The position numbers and the translations under genes were made by a program. Below, piece after piece: positions 55,749 through 64,000 of a stretch of DNA of 64,000 nucleotides. How positions within the stretch are numbered: the stretch's first letter is position 1; every line of letters starts with the position of its first letter. Source of the DNA: Pictodentalium vernedei (lineage: Eukaryota > Mollusca > Scaphopoda > Dentaliida > Dentaliidae). Location: the NCBI GenBank assembly GCA_031216915.1, contig CM062297.1, positions 368,045,704 to 368,109,703 of the forward strand, given 5' to 3'. Under the pieces are notes generated by a model. It made no database searches. It saw nothing but the letters and a program-made list of their open reading frames with translations, and was not told where the DNA came from.

Positions 55749-56176
55749 TAGGGCCCTGTGGACTACAAACATCGGGCCGCTTCGAATCAGGCATCAGGTT
55801 TCGAATCCAATCGAATCTTACCGCTCATCAAGCTGTGGATAGTGCACCTCCTTACAGCCATAGGAATCATCAGTCTCCACTCAGAAATTGTGTGCAGCAG
55901 TGACTCGTGCAGATCAAGCTAAATTTGGAATATTCCAGAACGCAATCAATGTAATAGCGGATGCGGAACCTACTTGAACTCTTCTTCTGGCATCAGGTCT
56001 CCTGTACAGGAGACCTGCTGACAGAAGAAGAGTTCAAGAGGGGAGACACCTTGTAGGATTTTGAGAACATCTCAACGATTCGACAATTTTCGAATAGGCG
56101 CGATTGAAATCGAATAGAATCCAATCACGGGGACTATTTCGCATCGAATCGAATTTCGAAGCTTGACAGGGCCCTA
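55749..56176. mobile_element. hAT-like MITE, family Y, copy 2
   Basis: The element begins TAGGGCCCTGTGGAC and ends CTTGACAGGGCCCTA. The flanks ATCTATAG and ATCTATTT agree at 6 of 8 bases. CGAATC words occur at both ends, and the central ATCAGGTCTCCTG/CAGGAGACCTG palindrome matches the copy at 39813-40236. It is 428 bp long. Confidence 0.8.
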
Positions 56177-57225
56177 ATCTATTTGACTTCTGAACCGTTA
56201 CGCTGGCAGTTACAAAAATACTACACGAAATTCCAATACAAGTAATCTCTTTAGAGACATTCTTTGTCATGCAATTTGTAGTCTGCTGATGTGAAAAATG
56301 AGGTTTGTAATGCAGAGGTTACATTAAGCGATCTCTAAATAATCACTCTAACGTGGTGTCCAGAGACCGGCGTCAAAAATGCTTAAAAATATATTATGTA
56401 CAGATATAGTTCCGGTCCATCAGGGAAAGGATAGCGCACCAAGGCTTACAGCCACAGCGTTTTAATGCTTCAAATGAGTTGTGTGGCGGAACACAGAATG
56501 GACAGACATGCCTGTGTGTGTCATTTTACTTCAGGTTAATTGAAACATTAATTACTCCAAATCATTTTTCATTATTAAATCGCTTCTTATCTGGTGAATT
56601 TAGCAGTTATCGCACAATCCAATTGCACCAAAGCCTCATGATGTACTGAAATATAAGCGCTACTTAGGGTTAAAACCAGAATTACCACTGATCATGCCAG
56701 CGGCAATAATTTATTTTGATTTTTGTTTTAAAAGGGAAGACAGGGTACCATGATTCGATTCTAACCCACGGTTTGTTCACTGTTAAAAAATCAAGCGCTC
56801 ACACAAACAGGAGCTTTTATCGGTTTCCTAAAATATACAGTAATTCATACATTTAAAGGAGAAAATCTTCTCAGTTAATTGACTCCTTATCGACTGTCTG
56901 AAGACTATAATATTGGACATAAAAAGACAAAACTTTCCACTAGACGTAACCTAACCATAAAACGATAGCACCAGTTCAATCGCCGAGGAAGACAGTTATG
57001 TTGACCTTTCGAACATTTTTGATTATTCGGATAGTCGACACGTGTGTCGGTTGAATGAGCCCGGAGACGCTAAAAAAGCAGAACTGTTCCCAGGGCAACA
57101 CGAAGCATGACCAACGCTGTCTGTGAGCACTCAAAGACCTATCACATGTCCCCATGTTAAGATCGTTTGAGTCTATCGTTCATAATGAAATGCTGTGTGG
57201 AGATCAGAAGAGTCCACACAGTTTG
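56177..57225. other. No gene seen
   Basis: No frame of note on either strand. Confidence 0.4.
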
Positions 57226-57448
57226 ACGACCTAACACGAAAGGCAGACGGCACTTGTAAATAAATAATAATAACTATTTTTTTATTTTTGCGTTAAAAAC
57301 ATATCTTATGAACTCTCGTTGGAACGAGCTCATTGAGCACGTTCCTTTGAGATGCCATAAGCTATGAAATGAAAAAAAATAATGAAAATTGAATGGTGAT
57401 TTTTGTGAATGGCGCTGGTCGGTTTTGGTCGTTACGTTGGGTATAGGG
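57226..57448. mobile_element. TTAA palindromic MITE, family A, degraded left end
   Basis: 'gacctaacacgaaaggcagacgg' starts like copy 1 at 2037; the right end GTTGGGTATAGGG is followed by TCAA. The core TTGGAACGAGCTCATTGAGC is family-typical. Confidence 0.65.
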
Positions 57449-58430
57449 TCAAATATGAAAGGCCAGCACTGATAGCATTTACGTTACAATACAGATCGAC
57501 AATACACGTAAGAATGCAATGCATAAACAAAATACAAAGACGACCGGAACATCTTAACCTTTGTCAGTATTAGAAAACCGGAACGGCTTACTCGCTGCAG
57601 TTGTACACATGTCTATGGCACTAACAAGCTTTGCGGACAAAGTCTTGTATGAAAATGAACGAAGACCAAGCATTGCGGACAAAGTCTTGTATGACAATGA
57701 ACGAAGACCACAGAGACACTTCACCGGTCAAAGAATGGGATGTATATCTGCTGAACACATTTGCGCTGGCTTCAAAATTCAAGAATATATTGTTTATTTG
57801 TTGGTGTTTTTGTAGTCTTTTGTCACAATTTGCTATTTGCTTGCAGAAAACGTGGAAATCACCAAAAATACCAGCAAAGAAATTCGGAAAAATGAAGATA
57901 GTTATCCTATGAAATGAACTGACAAAACAAATCTTTGCCGGAAATTTCTAATATATCCGATGTTAGGTACGAAGAAAACAAAACGCAGAGAAGACTTTCG
58001 CCCACAGTGATTGCTTTTTCCGAGTCTGGAGTTTAGAGTCTTTTATAACAAAACAACAAAGACATTAAAATTACCTACCTTTTCGATGTTGTTCCTAGTG
58101 ATTATTAATGATGCTGGCGAAATCTTTGTCCTCAGAAGCAAAATAAACATTTTTCGTGAAAAAGTTGATAAATGCCTTTTTCATTACTTGAGTCGTTATT
58201 GCCATATATAATAGGCTGCTATTCATCTCTTTAATTCATATTTGGGGCATTGATAAAAAATTGACTAAAGTTTTATTGGACAACCCCTAACAAGCTTGGG
58301 TAAATATGCGTAAATGAGACTGAGCCACTTCAATACAATTAAGTGTTCGAGAGAAGGTGAAAGGTTTTCGTCATCAGTTGGTCGTTCACCATGATGAAGA
58401 ATGCCACTATCTCGGATTAATAAATTGTCC
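57449..58430. other. No gene seen; short duplication
   Basis: At 57635-57707 a 42-bp unit containing GCGGACAAAGTCTTGTATGA and 'aatgaacgaagacca' is duplicated. Frames across it (57561-57912) show the resulting repeated phrase and no domain. Confidence 0.45.
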
Positions 58431-59165
58431 TCAATGAATTCTAAAATTAACTCCGATATAAATCTTTTGGTGTTCGTTATCTTCTAATTTCATTGAAACA
58501 ATGTCTATTAAATGGGCTCCTGTGGACTGGAGCCCATAATGAGCACGAATCATACGGAATCGATGGACGGTGGGTAATTGATAAACGTATTTCTGGTAAA
58601 ATGGGCAAGTTTCTGCCAAGAGGATCGTCACGATTTTTCCAGTACATCGTGCTGGACTGAGGTGAATCCTTGGAGATGTGTGATGTTTCAGTCTTTTTAA
58701 CCCACAAACTGTCCTCGACCAGAAAGGGGGCAGAGGCAACGTCTAATGGGAGGGTGTAGTGTAGAGTGGCGCTCCAGGATTCAAAAGATGACACGGTCTC
58801 CGCCTTTGTAAGCTCCCACTGTTTGGGGATGCGTGATGGCAAGTCTCCAATTGTAGTGTAAAACTCCGATAATATTGTGCACACTATGACTGTGCTGCTT
58901 CAGTTACAATCCACCACCCAACTGTAGTTCTTTTAGACATGGGACGGATAGGGAGCTGTGTCACCACGCCAAACTTGATATTGCTCTTGGGGGAGGAAAG
59001 AACTGTATTCCGTAATACGGACATAAAACAGTACAAGAGCAACACGAAACGAGTCATATGCCCCCTCTTGCAATACCACAGGTAGAACATGGTTCCAAAC
59101 GAAATTGCTATCAATAACATTCTGCACTGATGTTGGCTCTATCAATAAATAGGTTATCTCCACTT
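58431..59165 (-). pseudogene. Possible decayed coding block of unknown function
   Basis: Four minus-strand frames of 76-135 codons overlap in sequence: 59163-58933, 59120-58884, 58884-58477 and 58739-58431. The text VWRGDTAPYP, EQYQVWRG and SFESWSATLHYTLPLDVASA reads like ordinary globular protein, without low complexity, and continues across frame changes. I do not recognise a family. It could be a remnant of a host gene or of an element gene. A start codon or splice sites cannot be assigned. Confidence 0.3.
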
Positions 59166-59250
59166 GGTTCCATGAACTCTTCTGCGCTGTTGAGACTAAT
59201 ATGGGTTACTCAATTTCTGATAGACGCTATAAAAGTTTTTATATCATATA

Positions 59251-60848
59251 CACCCGGAACTTAATTAAGCGCCCCTTGAAATGTTTCATAATAGTGAAAT
59301 TGCTGTTACTGATTATTATGTTTTAATAATTGCTAAGTCTTGTAGTACATTTCTGCGAGTGACACATGATGTTTCTGGTTAATAGCGTACCCCAAACACA
59401 CCCCCTCGTCCACGTGAAGCATGCTCTCCAAGAATGTCACAAAAAGCACTATCATCCACATGCAATGTCTGGGTATAAAACAAGTGTATTTGTGACTTCT
59501 TTTATCAATAAATGTTGACATGGCAAGGAGGAGACTGTCAGAGACACTAAGATGGCAAATCGTTGGCATGCATGCAACAGGCATGTCATTTAAAGCTATT
59601 GGAAGGTAACTTGACTATAGTCATTCTGTCATCAACAGATTTGTTCGAAAACATCAACAAACCAACGATGTTAAGGACCGGCCAAAGCCTGGACAACCCC
59701 AAATGACCTCTCCTCGGGAAGACCGGATTCTGGCACGCCTCATTAGGCGTGAACCCTTTGCTTCAAATGGGGTTTTGAAACGCCTTTGGCTCCCCAACAG
59801 GCGTTTATGCAACAGAACTGTCCGAAACCGTCTCAAAACACTTAGTATGAGGTCCAGAATGGTCATCAAGCGGCCAGCTCTGTCCGATCAGCACCAAAGA
59901 CGACGTTTGGAGTGGTATACAAGATTGGAATCTCAGGAGGTGGAGGAGAGTCCATTTATCAGACGAGATTAGGCTCCCGCTTCACGTCACAGATGGTTGC
60001 ATGTGTGGAGGCATAGAATACTGCTTACATGCCCAGGAACATCAGACCCATTGTTCCTTATGGTGGAGGATCAGTAATGATCTGGGGATGCGTTTTTCCT
60101 GATTGTAAACTTGATATGGTGACTGTACGTGGGAATCTCAATGGTCATCAGTGCATTCGGGACATTCTCAATCCGATCGTCGTGCCTCATTTTGACAACC
60201 ACCTGTTGGGTACTCAACCTGTATGCATGGACGACAATGTAAGGCCACATCGTTTCCCTGCTGTGAGAGCATTTCTTCAGAACAAAGCTATTACAACACT
60301 ACCTTGACCTGCAATGATCCCCGATCTGAATCCCTTAGAACACACCTGGGACTTTCTTGGACGTCGTGTGCAGGCAAGGGATCCGCCTGTACAGACTTTG
60401 GCCGATTTGGAAGCTGCATTGCATGAGGAGGGGCAGTAATTGCATCTGGACCGTATCAGAAGGCTTACTGGTAATATTAGGAGGAAGGTTCAGGCATCCA
60501 TCGCCGGTGGATACACTCGCTACTGACATCAGACACTGCTGTGTTCAGGAGATGAAAAGTTACATTTGTATGTCAGTAATTACCGGCATTGTTTCATCAT
60601 GGACGGTTCCAGCACCATACTTGTCGAGAGAACATTTTTCTATCAAAAACATTAGTGACTGATATGTGAAATTAGCGCAATTAAAATGCTGCATATTTTC
60701 ATTATTGTGTTGTCTTTCGTCTGTCAATAGACCATTCTTTCGCAAACACTCACCTTTGGCCATCTGAAAGATACCTTGAAGGTAATGACAGTTTCTATTA
60801 ACAGCACTGCGAAGAAAAAACAGGGGATGCTTAATTAAGTTCCAGATG
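59251..60848 (+). mobile_element. Tc1-like transposon with both ends
   Basis: The left end CACCCGGAACTTAATTAAGC and the right-end complement CATCTGGAACTTAATTAAGC are inverted repeats. Each end is flanked by TA (59249-59250 and 60849-60850), the Tc1/mariner target. The 1598-bp length suits the family. It encloses one decayed transposase. Confidence 0.85.
59520..60526 (+). pseudogene. Tc1-like transposase, decayed
   Basis: From ATG at 59520, MARRRLSETLRWQIVGMHAT and GMSFKAIGR open the DNA-binding domain, with an early stop just after. RPKPGQPQMTSPREDR and the second helix-turn-helix region follow (59703-59972). Catalytic landmarks are LSDE (about 59960), MDDNVRPHR (about 60227) and DLNPLEHTWDFLG (Glu about 60340). 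At least two frame changes near the first Asp and stops near 60306 and 60438 break it. The C-terminus GGYTRY ends at 60526. It differs from the transposase at 3569, so it is a separate lineage. Confidence 0.85.
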
Positions 60849-60939
60849 TATACAGGCGGCCTGAAATATAAGCGCCACCCACTTTCCGATTTTTTAGTTC
60901 AGTCCCCGTTACTGACAACTAAAACGAAAACATTAGGTT

Positions 60940-61350
60940 TAGACATGTATACGGGTGTTTCGAAATACGATTTCCAGGACAATGCATACACTGTTTCCGT
61001 AGTTTCCCCAGTGATGATTAGCCATACTGTGGACCCTCAACGAGTGTCGACATATTTCGTGTTGGTCCCAGCATGTCATTCCAGGGGTGAAAAATGAGTG
61101 TGACCCACATTCAGAATTTTAGGCTTTAGACACTTTTGCGAGCACAAAATTTAAAAAAAACGAGGCACTGGTATTTATTAGGTGATCTCAAAATGTGTTT
61201 TCCAGAATTTTGGACTCTGGGTAAATCCAGTGACATCGACCCATATACTGACCTCTCAGTTTTTTTCGCATATTTGTTGTTGGTCCCAAGTCAATATGTC
61301 ATACCCTACTTGAGATATAAAGGTGACCACTTTCCGTATCAGTAACTCTC
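60940..61350. repeat. Diverged two-copy tandem repeat, about 230 bp
   Basis: 'tttccaggacaatgcatac', 'catatttcgtgttggtcccagcatgtcat' in the first unit correspond to 'tttccagaattttgg' and 'catatttgttgttggtcccaagtcaatatgtcat' in the second. Confidence 0.55.
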
Positions 61351-61450
61351 TGCCAGTAAGCCTCGCTTGAAGTCGCAAGCACTGGTGTCTCATTGGAATG
61401 GTTGCATTTCTCACAGGTTACTAATATGTGAAACAACAAAATGTTTTTAA

Positions 61451-61691
61451 CTGGTAGAGTGGTGGAGCCCCATTTTTGGGCTTTATTCTGATTTGTCAGT
61501 ATTTCAACTTAAAGGCATAATTTTCTGTGAATGTTTTTATATCACCTTTGAAGTGACATTATTTAGTCTGGTGGGATTTGCCCTGTTACAATTTATGGGA
61601 GAGTGCCTATTGGCACTCTCCCATAAATTGTAACAAGGCAAAGATATGTGTTCAAATTTTGATGACCAAAAATAACTCAGCACTCTACCAG
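61451..61691. mobile_element. TTAA palindromic MITE, family E
   Basis: TTAA at 61447-61450 and 61692-61695. The ends CTGGTAGAGTGGTGGAG and CAGCACTCTACCAG are inverted. The centre is a perfect 24-bp stem, TGTTACAATTTATGGGAGAG plus TGCC, around a TATT loop (61584-61635). Unlike families A-D the ends begin CTGG, so Kolobok-type or other TTAA-targeting classes are also possible. Confidence 0.75.
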
Positions 61692-61695
61692 TTAA

Positions 61696-62104
61696 TGAAA
61701 AATGTGAGATAGAAGCAATTTCTAGAAAAAAATTCAAGATGGCATAAACATCCGACGTTTGGAATAAACAAATGAACACATACGCAGACTGACCCAGTTA
61801 CCCCGACTCCAGCAGCTCATTTAAAATGCGCGATATAAAATGTATTCTATTTTGTACCATTATTAGTAAATATTAGTCCATGAACAAAAACAATGACGCA
61901 ACAGACAGATTTGTGTTTGGCCCCGAAGTGGAGAAAGGGAAAGTAACTCTGAAGCCAAACATACGAAAGCATGCATGCAGTTATAAAATATGTACCCTCA
62001 TGCTATGGTAGAATGGTGTGAAAATTCATTTCAGTCCAACAAATAGTAACACTGCTGGAGCACAAAACATGTTGGACGGAGTCGGACGGACATATGTTCA
62101 CTAA
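61696..62104. other. No gene seen
   Basis: Unremarkable spacer. Confidence 0.4.
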
Positions 62105-62515
62105 TCATCTAATAATAATAACAATAATATGGTTTAGAGCCGAGTATCCACATAAGTGCTCACAGGCTTCATACAAAACTAAAGGTGCATTTTATATAAT
62201 ACAAGCAGGTCAGCAATAAGCCAGTTTATAAAGGTGTGTTTTTAAGTGTCTCTTAAATGACTCGAGCGACTGTGGTTTTTTGATATCATCAGGTGACGCA
62301 TTCCACAAATGTGGTGCCGTAATGCAGAAGGCCCGATTGCCAGCTGTGACCAGCTTTCCTGCATTCTGAACAAGATTGCACGAAGTAGCTGATCGCAAAG
62401 GACGAGCAGGTTCATACTTCTTAACTAGACTGCAAAGATAAGGAGGCGCAAGATCGTTGACAGCTTTGTAGGTAAACAATAATACTTTGAAACTAATTCT
62501 TTCACTAATAATCTA
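62105..62515 (-). mobile_element. CR1/L2-like LINE 3' end, strongly 5'-truncated
   Basis: On the minus strand ISFKVLLFTYKAVNDLAPPYL and APHLWNASPDDIKKPQSLES and then HLKTHLYKLAYC match the C-terminal domain after the reverse transcriptase. Compare HWLPVKYRIIFK and GPHLWNTLL in the LINE at 17585. The stop is at 62210, followed by about 85 bp of 3' sequence and a TTATTA-type tail (62109-62128). Only the last 100 codons remain. Confidence 0.8.
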
Positions 62516-62765
62516 TTCGAAACAAGGAAAAATAACTCAGTATCTATTAAAGCGTGACCATTCATTTGGATCTGTTATCTGTTCCCACACGATTAGGTTG
62601 ACGAACGCAAAAATTATTTCAATCCAACCACAAGTGATGGAGCAAGAGTAGCAAACATGTTGGACGGACATAACATGTAACGTACGCATGAACACACGAA
62701 CGTACTGGGCATGACTGGGCCACAAAACAGTGCCGGAAAACATACCAAGGTGGCCCTGGACCCGC
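62516..62765. other. No gene seen
   Basis: The words 'gtgatggagcaagagtagcaaacatgttggacgga' here and 'acactgctggagcacaaaacatgttggacgga' at 62050 suggest a duplicated flank on either side of the LINE piece. Confidence 0.45.
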
Positions 62766-63085
62766 ACAACATTTTGATTTTTCGAATCGAAAGAACGCTG
62801 CTTCCGTGTATCTGAACGATCAATGACAGTCCACATAGAGGACACTTTCAATGGCATTTTTGTATCATCGCTGCTCGTTTGGCAAAAATGGTTGCACCAT
62901 TGGGAGCCCGGACACATCAGGTCGACCATAACTCTGCCCAATGGGAAAAACATTTGATTTTTCGAACCGAGAGAACGATGTTTCCTTGCATTTGACCAAT
63001 CAATGGCAGACTCTATGTGCCCTCTATGTGAACTGCCAATGGCAGTCCAAGTAGAGGATATTTCGATAAACCGACAGTCTGTGCA
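62766..63085. repeat. Two-copy tandem repeat, about 185 bp
   Basis: 'acattttgatttttcgaatcgaaagaacg' to 'gatcaatgacagtccacatagaggac' is repeated as 'acatttgatttttcgaaccgagagaacg' to 'aatcaatggcagactctatgtgcc'. The 216-codon minus-strand frame over it (63187-62537) repeats the phrase SKNQ and SMWTVIDRSDTRKQRS/SAIDWSNARKHRS and is better explained by the repeat than by a gene. Confidence 0.6.
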
Positions 63086-63378
63086 ATCAGATCCATTTCG
63101 CCTTTTAGTGATTTTCACGAAATTTTGGGGGCCTGTGTCGCTCCCAGTAGGGGGGTTGGGGCACCGGGAAATTTCCCGATGGACCATACAGCCAGTCCTC
63201 CTCTGCGGACGTACTCACGTATTCAGCTCATTACTATACACATGGAAAAAAGTTAAGCACTACCTGAAAAAGTTACAAACTGATGTGCGACCAATAATCG
63301 TAGTTGTTACAATCATGTTTGTAAAGACCAAAACAATTATCCAGAGACAAAATGTCAGTGTGTGTACTCAGCTGTGAC
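63086..63378. other. No gene seen
   Basis: A frame at 63003-63377 lies partly over the repeat and has no domain. Confidence 0.4.
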
Positions 63379-64000
63379 GTGCAGAGCTCCTGTAGGTCGT
63401 GTATAGAGCTAGGCTGCTCGATCACCACCGCAGAAACCGTTTGGCATGTTGTTTAGCGCGACATGCCCACAACATGAGGTATTGGAGGCATATCCACTGG
63501 TCATATGAAAGCAGGTTTTGTTACATGTTACAGACGGGCGTATTCGGGTGTGGCGCCACAGAAACACGACATCCACGACTAAGAACATTTGCCTCACAAT
63601 GCCGTATGGTGGCGGATCAGTTATGGGTGGGGGTTACCTCTCATGCGACTGAAAATTGGACTGGATCACTGGGCAGGGTACACTGCCCGGAGAGAGGTAT
63701 AAGCATGATATCCTGAATACGATCGTAGAAGCCACCTTGATGACCACCCACCTGCTACCAGTCCCGTCTACATTGAATACAATGCGAGACTACACCGTTC
63801 TAGACAGGCGAGAACCTTTCTACTGCAGAGTGCCATCACAACCATCAATTGGCCTGCCATGAGTTCGGACCTAAATCCAATAGAGCACAAATGGGACATC
63901 CTGAGCCGCAAAGTACAACAGCTGGACTCTCCAATGGGCAATTTACGGGAGCTGGAAGAAGCCTTGCACGGAGAATGGCAAAACTTACCCCAGCAGTGCA
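63379..64000 (+). pseudogene. Tc1-like transposase, decayed, runs off the window
   Basis: The fragment begins in the region before the catalytic core (RARLLDHHRRNRLACCLARH). RYWRHIHWSYESRF holds the first catalytic site, where the usual Asp of W-S-D-E-S-R-F reads Tyr. NTIVEATL, then SSDLNPIEHKWDILSRKV (third catalytic Glu, about 63886) and RELEEALHGEWQ follow. Several frame changes occur, and the N-terminal DNA-binding domain is absent. The C-terminus and right end lie beyond base 64000. Confidence 0.8.

Noticed and set aside
62537-63187. 216-codon minus-strand frame, one of the longest in the window
   Set aside because: It spans a two-copy tandem repeat and shows the corresponding repeated phrases but no domain, so it is probably an accidental frame.

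Overview
The window looks like intergenic DNA from a marine invertebrate animal with a repeat-rich genome. I cannot place the phylum: lophotrochozoan, hemichordate and lancelet are all compatible. I found no intact host gene, no rRNA and no free tRNA gene. Coding similarity belongs almost entirely to mobile elements: three Tc1-like transposases, two 3' ends and one internal piece of LINE reverse transcriptase, a Crypton-type tyrosine recombinase, and fossil Polinton/Maverick genes. The rest is short non-autonomous elements, tRNA-derived SINEs, minisatellites, palindromes and G/C homopolymer runs. Layout. 0-5 kb: AT-rich DNA, a short tandem array, a TTAA-flanked palindromic MITE, a dispersed repeat, a SINE and a decayed Tc1-like transposase. 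5-11.3 kb: SINEs broken by a TTAA MITE and by a hAT-like element, a second hAT-like copy, a palindromic MITE and a tandem array of about 165 bp period. 11.6-22.4 kb: fossil Polinton DNA with two capsid-protein and two integrase regions in the same order and strand, suggesting two degraded copies head to tail, with a CR1/L2-like LINE inserted into the second. 23.2-24.3 kb: an element with 27-bp inverted ends. 25-30 kb: a SINE, a three-level nest (repeat, hAT-like element, TTAA MITE) and three more TTAA MITEs. 31.6-33.7 kb: a LINE piece joined to a repeat that recurs at 45 kb. 34.6-38.3 kb: the most striking structure, a 3.7-kb element with inverted arms of about 785 bp and a perfect 9-bp target duplication, as in Mutator-like (MULE) or foldback transposons. 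38-46 kb: more MITEs, inverted repeats and a minisatellite of about 175 bp. 47-53 kb: a composite inverted-repeat region, two TTAA MITEs, a 453-bp foldback and the Crypton. 54-64 kb: a MITE with 6-bp target duplication, a SINE, a hAT-like MITE, an unassigned decayed reading-frame cluster, a Tc1 element with both ends, another TTAA MITE, a LINE tail and a Tc1 transposase cut by the window edge. Common theme: at least seventeen short elements of about 175-290 bp lie at TTAA or near-TTAA sites, carry CCC...GGG ends in all but one family, and fold on a central palindrome. These features suggest piggyBac-type mobilisation. No source transposase for them is visible here. Their insertions into other repeats give a relative chronology. 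Limits: this is reading by eye. Family names for non-coding elements rest on end sequence and target duplication only, and boundaries marked approximate are good to about 10-30 bases.
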